A stretch of 64,000 bases of DNA from Ignavibacteriota bacterium (GTDB lineage Bacteria; Bacteroidota; Ignavibacteria; Ignavibacteriales; Melioribacteraceae): NCBI GenBank assembly GCA_016716225.1, contig JADJWT010000001.1:4040501-4104500 (forward strand), read 5' to 3'. Positions 16,750-28,000 of the stretch are shown here, in pieces. Position numbers and translations under genes: made by a program. The notes below the pieces were generated by a model. It made no database searches and was not told the DNA's origin. It worked only from the letters and a program-made list of their open reading frames with translations. How positions within the stretch are numbered: the stretch's first letter is position 1; each line of letters opens with the position of its first letter.

Positions 16750-19700
16750 TTATTTAAGTAAAACCATTTTTTTAATTTCAACAAAGTTACCAGATTTTAA
16801 CTTATAAAAATATATTCCGGAAGATAAATTTTCATTTTTAAATTCTACTTCATGCAAACCGGAGTTCAATGTTGTGTTAATAAGTTCATCAACTTTTTCA
16901 CCAATTACATTGAAGACTTCCAATGTAACTTCAGATTTTTGTGGTAACGAAAATCTAATTTTCGTAGTTGGATTAAACGGATTTGGATAGTTTTGCTCTA
17001 AACTATAAATAATAGGAATTTCTTTTTCTGATTCAATATCAGTTAATAAATCACCGTTGAATAAAGATTTTACTTCTTCCGCAGTTAAACCGCGATTATA
17101 AATTTGAACATTGTCTATCAATCCGTTAAAATAATGAGTACCATCTTGACCAATTCTTGCTACTTGTCCGGCTTTTACAATTCCGGTTATATTTGGATGA
17201 GTATCTTTTAATTCACCGTTCATATAAATCATAGCTTGAGTTCCGTCATAAACACCAACAATATTTATCCATTCACCTTTAATTAATTCAGCTTCCGGAA
17301 TTCCAGGTCTTTCCGCACCGTTAGCTGTTGTTACTTTAAATCTTAATTCTTTATTTCCTTTATCCTCATAAAAAACATAACTGTCTTGTGGAGCATCATA
17401 AATAGGACCAATACCAGTAGGCATTTCAGTTGGTAGAAAACTTAAATTTACCCAAGCAGAAAGTGTAACACCTTCAACGGCAATATCTAAAGAAGTTGAA
17501 TTTGGAATTTCAATATAATCATCAACACCATCAAAAAATATTGCATTACCAAATTGACCATCATTTATTAGCGGTGAATTTACAATTTTGCCATTGTTTG
17601 TTCCTACAAGATCAATTGCCGTTGTATCTTCAGTTTCATCAAGTTTCCAATAACTAACTAATCCCTGCAAATAATTACTGAAATTGAAATTCTTCTGCAA
17701 ATTTGATTCGATAATATTTCCAGCCAAAGAAACATCTTTAATATTATTTAGATTTAAAGTATAATTACCTTCCGATGTAAATTGATTTAAGGTAAGAATA
17801 ACGTTCTTATGATCTGCAGAAAGTTCAGCTTGGTTTATTTCAATTCCATTAACAGAATAATTTGAAACTGTGGTAGCAGAATTTTCTTCAAGTTTTTCAT
17901 CAAAATTAATATAAAGTTTATCATTTTCGCCTGTAGTTCTTACGCTTAAAATTTTTGGTGCAGTTTCATCAGCTTCAGTTGTAACTAAAACATCATTGCT
18001 AAAATAAGGATAAGGATTTTTTGCAGCATCCAAAGCTCTTATTCTATAATAAAATGAAGTTAACTCTACTCTTGTTTGATCGGAATAACCGGTTGTATCT
18101 TTCACAACGGCAAGAAGTTTATTTGGGAATTCAGTTGTATCTCTATAAACTTCATAAGCGTAAATACCCATTAGTGGATCATGAACATCGTTCCATGTTA
18201 AGTTAACAATAGTTTCATCAATATTTGCAACACTTAATGTTGAAGTTTTAATTCCCGAATATAAAAACTTTACTTCTTGTTCAGACAATCCTTTATTATA
18301 AACTTGAACATTATCAATTGTGCCGTTAAAGTAAGAAGTTCCGTCTTGACCAATGTGAGCAATTTGTCCGGGTTTTACATTTCCGGTTAAATTATGCGTA
18401 TCCATTAATTTTCCATCCAAATAAATTTTTGCATGAACTCCATCATAAACTCCCGTTACATTATGCCAAACACCAGTTTTAAGAGAATCTGCCGGAATTC
18501 CGGGTCGTTCTGCGCCGTTAAATGTTGTGACTTTAAAACGCAATTCCTTATTTCCCTTGTCAGCATAAATAACATAATTATCTGTTGGGGAATCATAAAC
18601 TGGTCCATACGGATAAACCATATCAGCCGGAAGTACATTCAAAATTACCCAAGCAGAAACTGTTACTCCGTTTGTATCAATATTTAAACTTTCTGAATTT
18701 GGCACTTCTACAAAATCATCAACTGCATCAAATTTTAAAGCGTTTCCAGTTTTGCCAATTGTCCATTCAGGATTATTATTTAAAAATGCCGTATTTGTAT
18801 TTGTCCAATCATTTGCTAAAGTATCTTCTCCTTCATCAAAACTCCAATAACTTACTAATCCACTTGGAAAAGTTTTGTGAGAAAATGTTTTTGTCGAATT
18901 TTCCAAAATAGTATTTGGGATATCGGCAAGATCTTTTACTTCGTTCACAGTCAAATTATAAGTTTTATTTTCCAGAAGTTCTGAAGTTTTTAGAATTACA
19001 GATTTTCCATCAATCGTAATTTGTGCAGAATTTACGCTGATCCCATTATCAATATTGTAGTTTGTAGTATTTTCCGCACTTAATTTATCCACTTCTTCAT
19101 TGAAGTTTACAAAAACAATATTATTAGCACCTGCCGAACTAACTGAAGAAATCTCTGGTGAATCATAATCAATAAAAATATGAACAAATTCAGTATGAAG
19201 ATAATTTATTTCTTCTTGAGTTAATGCTTTTGCAAAAACTTGAACATTATCAATTGATCCTTGGAAATAGCTATCGCCGCTTTTTCCAATATTTGCAACT
19301 TGTCCGGTATTTACTGTTCCGGTTAATGGATGAGTATCCATCAATTGGCCATTTAGATAAACCATTGCATTTGCACCATCATAAACTCCGACAATATGAA
19401 TCCACTCGTCAGTTTCTAATTGTGCTGCAGGAATTCCCGGTCTTTCTGCACCGCCGCTTGTTGAAACCTTAAATCTTAATTCATTGTTAGCTTTGTCTTC
19501 ATATATAACATATTGATCTGTTTCAGAATCATAAATTGGTCCAAATGCTCCCGGTAAATCTGCAGGAAGATATACTAATTTTGTCCAAACGGAAATAGTA
19601 ACTGCACTTCCGTTAATATTTAACGAAGAAGAAGCCGGAATGTTAACGTAACTATCGGTTCCGTTAAATTTTATTCCATTTGCAGTAATACCCGAAGCCC

Positions 19701-21165
19701 ATTCTATTCCACCATTGAAAGTACCATTATTAAGATTAGCTGAATAATCATAAGCAGTAGTTCCCGTGCCTTCTTCAAAATCCCAAGCACCGATTAGATC
19801 GGAAAGATAATTTTTATGTATAAATTTAAATTTCAAAGTATCTGAAATTACATTTTGAATTGTTGCTAAATCTGCAATGTTAATTAAAGAAATTTCATAT
19901 TCTGTTCCATCCATCATTTCAGAAGTTAATAGTAAAATAGAGGAGGAATCAACTGATAATACAGCATTCGTAACATTTATTCCGTTATTGATAGAATAAT
20001 TTGCAATTTTTTCTGCCGTGGTTTTATCAACTCGTTCATTAAATTCAATAATAATTTTATTATTTAACCCATATGAAGAAATTTTATTTACTTTGGGAGC
20101 TTTTTTATCGGAACCAGTGGTGATCATAATTTCATTGCTGAAAATTTCACTTTTAATTCCGGCAAAATTTACGGCTTTAATTCTATAATAAAATGTAGCT
20201 TCTTCTTGAAGTGTTTCATCAATATAAAATAATTCATTTTTTACAGTAGCAATTATTTCTGAAGCATCTGGATTTGAACTTCTAAAAATTTCGTAATGTG
20301 AAACACCGCTTTCTAAATCTGTTGCCTGCGTCCAAACTAATTTTACTTTAGTTCCCAGAACTTCTGCATCTTCAAGAATAACATTTGATGGCGCAGTAGA
20401 ATCCATTGCTGCAATTGCGATAATTGGATTATCGGTAGTTACCGCATCATAACCTGATTCTATTAAGGTTTTTATTGTATTAGCCGAATTAACTGTCCAC
20501 CTATTTACCTTAAGATTTTTTGAATGAGCAAGTTCGAGAAGCTGAGCTGAAAGATCACTTCCGGTTCCAACCCATTCTGCTCCAATGTTAGCAAGATTGT
20601 TGATCATTGTTTCTGAGAAAGGGCTCGCAAATAATTGTGCTTCAATATCCGGAGCTAAAGTTTTTGATCTTGAAACTTGGCTAAAAGTAAAACTGCTAAT
20701 TATTACTCGATTATCTAAATTTTTTCTATGAACAATTTCAAGAACTTTATCGACAATATCACTTTCTGTTGATTTAATTTCAATTACCACACCAATGTCA
20801 TAAGGTGCTGAAATTGCAATATCAAGAGCTTCGGAAAGTAGAGGAATCTTTTCTCCCGCAAATTCTGCTCCAAACCATGAGCCTGCATCAAACTCTCTCA
20901 ATTGCTGAAATGTTAATGCACTCACATTTCCGGTTCCGTCCGATGTTCTATCAATTGATGCATCATGCATGATAATTAGCGAATCATCACTTGATTTTCT
21001 TACATCAAGCTCAAAATAATGTGCGCCAACTTCTACGGCTTTTTCAAACGCCGCAAGAGTATTTTCCGGTGCCAGAGCTGCTCCACCTCTGTGACTAATA
21101 ACTTTAAAATTTTGAGAAAATATTTGAACTGACAGCATTAATAAAAATATAAATGCTTTTTTCAT
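16750..21165 (-). CDS. Glycerophosphodiester phosphodiesterase with three LamG modules and T9SS domain
   Basis: A 1471-residue exported protein; the ATG follows an excellent AGGAGG. Residues about 20-255 are a GDPD domain with the catalytic set complete: H25-R26, PENT at 33-36, E52 and D54 (ELDV), H67 (MHD). GDPD enzymes release an alcohol and glycerol-3-phosphate from glycerophosphodiesters. Then come FN3 (about 265-350), three repeats of SbsA-type Ig plus LamG/concanavalin-like domain (Ig from about 355, 665 and 1070; LamG from about 460, 760 and 1170) with an FN3 near 970, and a T9SS sorting domain (from about 1395, NYPNPFNPTTKIRF). The LamG copies are close to identical over long stretches (each has ERPGIP), marking recent duplication. 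It is probably a surface enzyme held on glycan by its lectin-like repeats. Confidence 0.9.
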   Translation of the reverse strand: MKKAFIFLLMLSVQIFSQNFKVISHRGGAALAPENTLAAFEKAVEVGAHYFELDVRKSSDDSLIIMHDASIDRTSDGTGNVSALTFQQLREFDAGSWFGAEFAGEKIPLLSEALDIAISAPYDIGVVIEIKSTESDIVDKVLEIVHRKNLDNRVIISSFTFSQVSRSKTLAPDIEAQLFASPFSETMINNLANIGAEWVGTGSDLSAQLLELAHSKNLKVNRWTVNSANTIKTLIESGYDAVTTDNPIIAIAAMDSTAPSNVILEDAEVLGTKVKLVWTQATDLESGVSHYEIFRSSNPDASEIIATVKNELFYIDETLQEEATFYYRIKAVNFAGIKSEIFSNEIMITTGSDKKAPKVNKISSYGLNNKIIIEFNERVDKTTAEKIANYSINNGINVTNAVLSVDSSSILLLTSEMMDGTEYEISLINIADLATIQNVISDTLKFKFIHKNYLSDLIGAWDFEEGTGTTAYDYSANLNNGTFNGGIEWASGITANGIKFNGTDSYVNIPASSSLNINGSAVTISVWTKLVYLPADLPGAFGPIYDSETDQYVIYEDKANNELRFKVSTSGGAERPGIPAAQLETDEWIHIVGVYDGANAMVYLNGQLMDTHPLTGTVNTGQVANIGKSGDSYFQGSIDNVQVFAKALTQEEINYLHTEFVHIFIDYDSPEISSVSSAGANNIVFVNFNEEVDKLSAENTTNYNIDNGISVNSAQITIDGKSVILKTSELLENKTYNLTVNEVKDLADIPNTILENSTKTFSHKTFPSGLVSYWSFDEGEDTLANDWTNTNTAFLNNNPEWTIGKTGNALKFDAVDDFVEVPNSESLNIDTNGVTVSAWVILNVLPADMVYPYGPVYDSPTDNYVIYADKGNKELRFKVTTFNGAERPGIPADSLKTGVWHNVTGVYDGVHAKIYLDGKLMDTHNLTGNVKPGQIAHIGQDGTSYFNGTIDNVQVYNKGLSEQEVKFLYSGIKTSTLSVANIDETIVNLTWNDVHDPLMGIYAYEVYRDTTEFPNKLLAVVKDTTGYSDQTRVELTSFYYRIRALDAAKNPYPYFSNDVLVTTEADETAPKILSVRTTGENDKLYINFDEKLEENSATTVSNYSVNGIEINQAELSADHKNVILTLNQFTSEGNYTLNLNNIKDVSLAGNIIESNLQKNFNFSNYLQGLVSYWKLDETEDTTAIDLVGTNNGKIVNSPLINDGQFGNAIFFDGVDDYIEIPNSTSLDIAVEGVTLSAWVNLSFLPTEMPTGIGPIYDAPQDSYVFYEDKGNKELRFKVTTANGAERPGIPEAELIKGEWINIVGVYDGTQAMIYMNGELKDTHPNITGIVKAGQVARIGQDGTHYFNGLIDNVQIYNRGLTAEEVKSLFNGDLLTDIESEKEIPIIYSLEQNYPNPFNPTTKIRFSLPQKSEVTLEVFNVIGEKVDELINTTLNSGLHEVEFKNENLSSGIYFYKLKSGNFVEIKKMVLLK

Positions 21166-21296
21166 TGCGCCTCCTTCTTTTTAAAGAAAATTTATTTCAC
21201 TACTTAAATTTTATTTATTGCTTGAATAATAAATTAAATTATTGTTTAACAAATTTAATTTCAATAGCATGAATGTGGTATTTAGCTAAAAATTTT

Positions 21297-21938
21297 TTAG
21301 ATTAAATTTTCTTTAAATACTTTGGAAACCGCACCGCTTTTAGAGTGTACGTGAAGTTTATTATATATGTTTTTAATATGTGTATTAACTGTATGAAAAC
21401 TTAAAAAAAGTCTTTCTGAAATTTGCTGTTTTGTAAGTCCATCAACAATGAGTTGAAGTATTTCTGTTTCTCTTTCCGTAAGTCCATAATCATTTTTAAT
21501 TGGTTTAAATCTTGTGAAAAGCTTTAAAACTTTATTAGCAATGGACATATTCATTGGAGCGCCTCCAAGTTGAACTTCTTTAATTGCAGAAATTATTTTT
21601 TCGGGTGATGAATCTTTTAACAAATATCCTGAAGCTCCGGCACAGAGCGCATCAAACAGTTTTTCATTATCATCATAAACCGTAAGAATTACTATTAAAA
21701 TTTCATTTGATAATTGCTTTAATTTCTCAATGCATTTAATTCCATTAATTCCGGGTAACCCAATATCTAAAAGTACAACGTCCGGTAATTCATCCAAGAT
21801 ATTTTTACTTAATGAGTCTTCGCATGAATTAAAAACCTGCGAACATTTTACATCATCCGTTTTATTTATCAAGTTGGAAATTGTTTTGCTGTATGCAGTA
21901 TTATCTTCAATTAACCAAACATTTGTATTTTTTTTCAT
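21297..21938 (-). CDS. NarL/LuxR-family response regulator
   Basis: A 213-residue DNA-binding regulator. I start it at the ATG at 21938; an in-frame TTG 24 bases upstream would overlap the kinase gene. The receiver domain has the acidic pair E11-D12, phosphoacceptor D58 (VVLLDIGLPG) and conserved Thr and Lys (VILTVYDD, LLKDSSPE). The C-terminal LuxR-type helix-turn-helix (about 145-213) includes LTEREIL-type TERETEILQLIVDGLTKQQI and LFLSFHTVNTHIKNIYNKLHV. It follows the sensor kinase by 7 bases and is surely its partner. Likely targets are genes of the surrounding glycan locus; no operator was identified. Confidence 0.93.
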   Translation of the reverse strand: MKKNTNVWLIEDNTAYSKTISNLINKTDDVKCSQVFNSCEDSLSKNILDELPDVVLLDIGLPGINGIKCIEKLKQLSNEILIVILTVYDDNEKLFDALCAGASGYLLKDSSPEKIISAIKEVQLGGAPMNMSIANKVLKLFTRFKPIKNDYGLTERETEILQLIVDGLTKQQISERLFLSFHTVNTHIKNIYNKLHVHSKSGAVSKVFKENLI

Positions 21939-21945
21939 ATTAATT

Positions 21946-24900
21946 TTATTTTTCCAATTCAATTGAAATTTTAGTTCCGCAATATATATTTGTATCTATT
22001 TTAAACTTTGCATTAATCTGCTCCGCTCTATTTTGAATATTTAGCAATCCATTTTTCCTTTTTAAATTTTCAATTTCAAAACCAATTCCGTCATCAATTA
22101 TTTCTAAATAAAAAGCGGATGAGTTTTCAATAAATTTTATTTTGCAATTTTTTGCTTGTGAATGTTTAACAATATTATTCAGCGATTCTTTATAAATCAA
22201 AAATATATTTCTTTTAACTTCCAATTTCAGCAAATCAATTTTAATATCTTTAGAACTCTCAAAGTTCCAATTAATACCAGCTAGTAAGTTTGATGAGGCT
22301 TCTCTCATTTTGAAAATTAAATCATTATTCCATTCATTCTTTGGATTTATAAACCAAATTATATCACGCATGGCTTCCATAGTTTCCACAGAAGTTTTTT
22401 TAATTATTGAAAGCTGTTCTTTAATATTTGAAGGAATATTTTCCGTATTCATTAAAACTTGGCTTTCAACACTTATGCTGCTTAAATTACTTCCAATTTC
22501 ATCATGAAGATCTCTTGAAATATTTAATCTGATTCTTTCAATTTCCAATAATTGCTTAATTCTTAATTTGTAAATATAATAAGCTAACAAACTTGCTAAT
22601 CCGATAACTAAACTTTTAAACCACCATGTCATCCACCATGATGGATTTATAATAATTTTCAATGATGAAGTTTTACTCCAATATCCATCGGCGTTTGAAG
22701 CTTTTACAAAGAAATTATATTCGCCCGGATCAATATCAGTATATGATGCAAAATTTTTAGACTCAGAACTAATCCAATCGTAATCTATTCCATCAAGCTT
22801 ATATAAATATTTATGTCTGTTTGATGGTGCAAAATCCAGAACAGAAAATTCAATTGTGAAAAAGTTTTGATTATAATCTAATTCTATTGTATTGAACTTA
22901 TTTAATAGATATGAATTATAAAATTCTCTATCATTTATTTTAAATGAAATAAACTTAACATTCTGCGTAATTGTATCTTGTTTAATTTTATTGGGATTAA
23001 AATAAACCAATCCATTTATTCCACCAAAATATAATCTTCCGTTTTTATTTTTATAATATGCATGCCAGTTAAATTGATTATTAATTAGTCCATCTGACTT
23101 ATCATAAATTCTAAATTTATTTTCGGATTGAATAAATTTTACCAACCCCTGCATTGTACTTATCCAAAGTGCTCCATCGCTATCTTCTAAAATTCCAAAT
23201 ACAACATCATTCGGCAATCCATTTTGTGTATTATAGTTTGTAAAATTATTTTCTTCATTATTGAATTTATTAAATCCTCCGCTGTGTGTTCCAATCCAAA
23301 TATTGCCCTTAGAATCTTCTGTAATAGACGTAATTTTATTTGAGCTAATCGATTTGTTATTTCCATCAATTGGAAGAAAATGTAAAACCGATGAATCTTT
23401 TGAGCTATATTTATAAAGACCGTTTAGCCAAGTACCAATCCAAATATTTTTTTTGGAATCAATGAATAAGGAATTTACTGAAATACTATCGGGGATTATA
23501 TTTTTTTGCTTCAAATATTTTTTAGAAAACAGTTCAAACTTTTTTGAAGTTTTATTAAATATTTCTAGTGATTCATTTGTGCCAATTAAAAGTTCAACAT
23601 CATTAAGTTCTTGAACTTGCTGAACCCAATTAGATTTTATACTAAATGCATCGTTTGGATTATGTAAAAATTTTTCAAATTTATCTAATTTGGGATTGTA
23701 AAAATTTAGTCCACCGTAACTTGTACCTATCCATAGATTCTCAAATTTGTCTTCCAATAAACAAACAACATCGCTTGCGTTTAAAGAATTATTTGAATTG
23801 TTGCTTTTAAAGTTTTTACTTTCTCCGGTTGCAAAATCAATTTTGCTAAATCCGTCTCCGCCATAACCTACATATAGGATATTATTTTTCCCTTCATAGA
23901 TACTGCTTATAACTCTTCCAGATATTGTTGAATTCTTCACAGGAAAATATTTAAACTGATAAAATTCTTTTGCGGCTGGTAATTTATTTAATCCGTCTTC
24001 GGTTCCAATCCAAATGTTTTTGGATTTATCTTCGTACATACATCTAATTCTACTGCTTGTTAACGTTGTTGGATCGTAATCTGAATATTGCAATATTAAA
24101 CTTTGTTCATTCAGATTCTCAGAATTTTCAAACAAATAAATTCCATGATAATTATATGTGCCTGCCCAAATTCTATTTTTGGAATCGCAAAGAACTGTTC
24201 TAAATATTTCATTTGTATGAAAATATTTAGATTTCTCATTTAATAAATTGTAAGTAATAATTCCATTATCTGAACTTAACAGGAATTCACCTTTTCCTAT
24301 TTCAGAAATGTGCCAAATCAAATTCCCATTTGGTGAGTTTGAATTTTGATTTAGAACAATTTTTTCAAATGAATTATTTTTCAAATTCAGTTTGTATAAA
24401 CCTTTTTCCCAAGTTCCAATATAAAGCAAATTTTCATTCTGCAAAGTAAACGTTACATTGTTTGAAGGAAAATAATGTTGAGCATTTTTATAAGTTGAAT
24501 AATTTTCAAGTTTTCCATTTAGCGGATTTAATTTATTCAATCCGCCATCTAAGGTTCCGAACCATATTATTCCATTTTTGTCTTCGTATAGTGATTGAAC
24601 ATAATCATCATACTTTTCAATAGTATTATATGATTTGAAATTTTCCTTTTCAAAATTAAATTTACAAAGTCCTCCGCCCCAAGTGCCAATCCAGAAATTT
24701 TTGCTTTTATCTTCCAGCAAACACATCACATAATTTTGCGGTAACGAATTTTTTCTAGAAAAATCATGCTTAAAAACTTTAAATGAATTACCGTCAAATC
24801 TATTTAAACCGTCTTTAGTCGCAATCCAAATAAAACCATCACTCGTTTGCAGGATGCAATTAATACTATTATTTGAAAGTCCTTGATCAATCGAAATTCT

Positions 24901-25008
24901 TTCAAATGCCAATGAAGTAAATTGTGCAAAAATGTTATTGTGAAATGAAAAAATAAATATTATTAGAATGAAGATATTTTGTTGAAATATTTTAGTTTCT
25001 TTTAACAA
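21946..25008 (-). CDS. Two-component sensor kinase with reg_prop beta-propeller sensor
   Basis: A 1020-residue membrane sensor. After a signal peptide (ending HNNIFAQ) come about fourteen propeller blades of the reg_prop type (GLSNNSINCILQTSDGFIWIATKDGLNRFDG, IGTWGGGLCKF, IWFGTLDGGLNKL) over about 35-680, then a Y_Y_Y domain (about 690-785), one membrane span (FKSLVIGLASLLAYYIYKL near 800), a HisKA_3 dimerisation helix with H835 (SRDLHDEIGSN) and a HATPase domain (ESLNNIVKHSQA, IIDDGIGFEI, GLLNIQNRAE). The sensor half matches that of Bacteroidetes hybrid glycan regulators (HTCS), but the output here is a separate NarL-type regulator. The first codon is TTG or an adjacent ATT; no ATG gives a signal peptide. 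Confidence 0.93.
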   Translation of the reverse strand: MLKETKIFQQNIFILIIFIFSFHNNIFAQFTSLAFERISIDQGLSNNSINCILQTSDGFIWIATKDGLNRFDGNSFKVFKHDFSRKNSLPQNYVMCLLEDKSKNFWIGTWGGGLCKFNFEKENFKSYNTIEKYDDYVQSLYEDKNGIIWFGTLDGGLNKLNPLNGKLENYSTYKNAQHYFPSNNVTFTLQNENLLYIGTWEKGLYKLNLKNNSFEKIVLNQNSNSPNGNLIWHISEIGKGEFLLSSDNGIITYNLLNEKSKYFHTNEIFRTVLCDSKNRIWAGTYNYHGIYLFENSENLNEQSLILQYSDYDPTTLTSSRIRCMYEDKSKNIWIGTEDGLNKLPAAKEFYQFKYFPVKNSTISGRVISSIYEGKNNILYVGYGGDGFSKIDFATGESKNFKSNNSNNSLNASDVVCLLEDKFENLWIGTSYGGLNFYNPKLDKFEKFLHNPNDAFSIKSNWVQQVQELNDVELLIGTNESLEIFNKTSKKFELFSKKYLKQKNIIPDSISVNSLFIDSKKNIWIGTWLNGLYKYSSKDSSVLHFLPIDGNNKSISSNKITSITEDSKGNIWIGTHSGGFNKFNNEENNFTNYNTQNGLPNDVVFGILEDSDGALWISTMQGLVKFIQSENKFRIYDKSDGLINNQFNWHAYYKNKNGRLYFGGINGLVYFNPNKIKQDTITQNVKFISFKINDREFYNSYLLNKFNTIELDYNQNFFTIEFSVLDFAPSNRHKYLYKLDGIDYDWISSESKNFASYTDIDPGEYNFFVKASNADGYWSKTSSLKIIINPSWWMTWWFKSLVIGLASLLAYYIYKLRIKQLLEIERIRLNISRDLHDEIGSNLSSISVESQVLMNTENIPSNIKEQLSIIKKTSVETMEAMRDIIWFINPKNEWNNDLIFKMREASSNLLAGINWNFESSKDIKIDLLKLEVKRNIFLIYKESLNNIVKHSQAKNCKIKFIENSSAFYLEIIDDGIGFEIENLKRKNGLLNIQNRAEQINAKFKIDTNIYCGTKISIELEK

Positions 25009-25042
25009 AATTAATAAAGTTTTATGTTCATTTAAATTTATC

Positions 25043-28000
25043 TTATTTAAGAATAATCATTTTTTTCGTCTTTATATAATTACCATATTTTAATTTGTAG
25101 AAGTAAACTCCGCTTGATAAATTTTCTGAATTAAATTCAATTTTGTAGCTTCCGGCATTTTGTTTTCCATCAACTAGCTTTCTTATTTCCCTTCCTAATA
25201 TATCATGAATTGTCAGTTGTACAGACTGGCTATGAATTTTGGAGCTACTTGGAATAGAATATCTAATTGTTGTTACTGGATTAAAAGGATTTGGATAGTT
25301 TTGAAATAGTTCAAATTTGTTAGAAATTATTTTTTCATCTTCATCAACTGAAGTGATAAAATTACTATTTTGTTTTCCGGGAGTTCCATTTCCCGCAGAA
25401 CTTCCCCAATTTGAAAAAATACTGTTTTCTAAATTTGGATTCAGTAATTCCAAAGTACTCCCAGAACCGTCTGGTATTGAGATCCAAGGATTTACATCAT
25501 CATATCTAACACTATCAATGATTTCCATTTGAGAATTAAATAATCGAATTAATTCTCCGCCATTACTTAAATTAAAATTAAAATTCCCAACAAAGTTGTT
25601 AACACTTGTATGATAAGTTTTAAAATCGGTTGAATCCGAAGTTAATACTAAATATTCTTGAGACTGAAGAATTGTGTTTTGTGGAATTACAAAAATGTTT
25701 GTATCATTTTCATCACTAAAAATCCAATTGCTTATGTCAATAATTTCATCGGAATTATTTACAATTTCAACCCAATCTTCAGTATCAAAATTTGTATTTG
25801 AGTTATAATTTATTTCATTTATTACAATATTCTTAAAGTTATTTTTCTTATTAAAATTTGCTCTTAAGTCAATTGTACTATTTACCAAAATCTCAATACT
25901 GTCAGAACTTGAATTAGCAGAACCGCTCCATCCGGCAAACTCATAACCCGGATTTGGCAAAGCTTTTACAATTATTTTTGAGCCCTTAAAATAATTTCCA
26001 TACCAAGTATTTTGATTTAAAGTCAATGAATTCAGTTTAATTTTTCCGCCATTAATATCGTTATTATTTATTACTACAACTTGTTTTCCATTGAAACTAA
26101 AATAATTTTCAAAATGAGTACTAAGAAATGAAAATCTTAAATCACCAAAATTCTTAATTACTGAAATATTGTATTCCCAAGTTGAAAAATCGAAAGCATT
26201 CCATTTTTCAATATGGTCCGGGATTTCATTTCGAATTTTTTTAGAAATACTTGTTAGAATTTTAGAAAGATTTTCCGGTTTAAAAATTGTGTTCCCTAAA
26301 TCAGCAAATCTATTTACAAATTGATTTTTGAATGTTTCATTTTCTAATAGTTTTCTTAACAGTAAAGTTCCCCATGGTGGATTTGGCCAATCCGGACCAT
26401 TTGGTTCAGTTGCATATTCTAAAGTATTATGTCTGTAACTATCCAAATATCCAAAACCAAAATCCGTATCAAACAATATCCATCGCCATTTTGGTTGTTC
26501 GGTTCTTGATCTCCAAAATTTATTATTATTTCCGGGCCAATCGGTATTTCCAATAAAAATTTGAAATAAGTTGTAATCAACAAAACTTTTTATATCTATT
26601 TGGCTTGCGACAATTTTATAATTTTCATTATCATCCAAACTATTTGCATAAAGAAATTCCGTAAGTGCTATATAGCTTTCATTATTTCCATCGATCACAA
26701 ATCCTTCCAATTCCAATAAATCTATAGAACTTTTTTCAACATTATAATGTGAAGCTAAATAATTAAGATTTACCTTTTCTCTTATATTATGAATACCCCA
26801 ATACTCTCCATTTAAATACATTACAGACGGCTGAAACGCTAAATTATCAATATCCAAATCATTTGCAATTGTGTGAATAAAACCATCTCTTAACAGAGTT
26901 AAATTCCAATCATTCCCAGAATTTCTCAAAACAATTGATTCAAAATTATCAATAGAAAGATTTGGAAAAAATTTGTGATCAAATGTTTCGTTACCTTTTG
27001 CAAATACTGCTAAAGATTTTTGCGGATGTGCTCTACTCCATGCACCATAAATTTTTATATCTGCATTCCATTGTTTTGCAATATTTTTATCAATTTCAAA
27101 ATATTCGAATGAAGCTGGTCTAGACCAATCCTCCCAAAAATTTGCTCCAAAATTTGGAATTGAAGATTCTGCATTTGGACCGAGTACATAAATTCCATAA
27201 TTATAATCCCACAAATTATAAGGGTCAGTTGAAATAGAAATAACCGGTAAATATTCGTTTTCACCAATGAAATAAGTTTGTGTAAATGTTCTACTTGGTA
27301 AAAGATTTTCTTGAAACGATTTTATCTTTAAAACTTTTGTACTTGATAAAATTAAATTCTTTGCAAATAAAGTAGAATTTTCATCCGGTTCAGAGCCATC
27401 CAAAGTATAATATGTTCTTATATTTGGATTTGAATTACCTGCATTTATTGAAATTCCATTTTGATAAAATCCGGATGGAAAAGTAAGAGTGGGAGTTTCT
27501 ACTTGTCCAGAAAAACCATTAAAAATATTTTCACTTCCGGGTGTTGGTTGATTGAAAAAATAAATTTCGTTTCCGCCATTTTTTCTTCCGATGGAAATAT
27601 CAGAATCCGCTGAAATCAATTTTAAAGAATCAATTATTTCGCCGGAAATATTACTCAAATAAACGGTTTCTTCGCCATTTGCTAAATTAAAATTTGTGTG
27701 TAAAGTTGGTATCGATGAAAGTATTTCTTCTGGAACATTATTCTCATCTTGACTAACTTTTAATCCAATTGTTAAAAATGGAATTGCTGTTAAATCACTA
27801 GACTGTGAACCAAAATTATGAACTTGAATTGATAAAATATTGTTACCATCTACCAAAATTTGATCAGGTTCATTTATAAAAAATGTTTCTAATTTTTGAT
27901 TTTGAAATAACTTTGCTTCAATTGTATTATCCGCTGATTTATTAAAAGGTATAAAATCACCATTAATGCCTAAATTTGATCGAGCAATTTCTTTACCATT

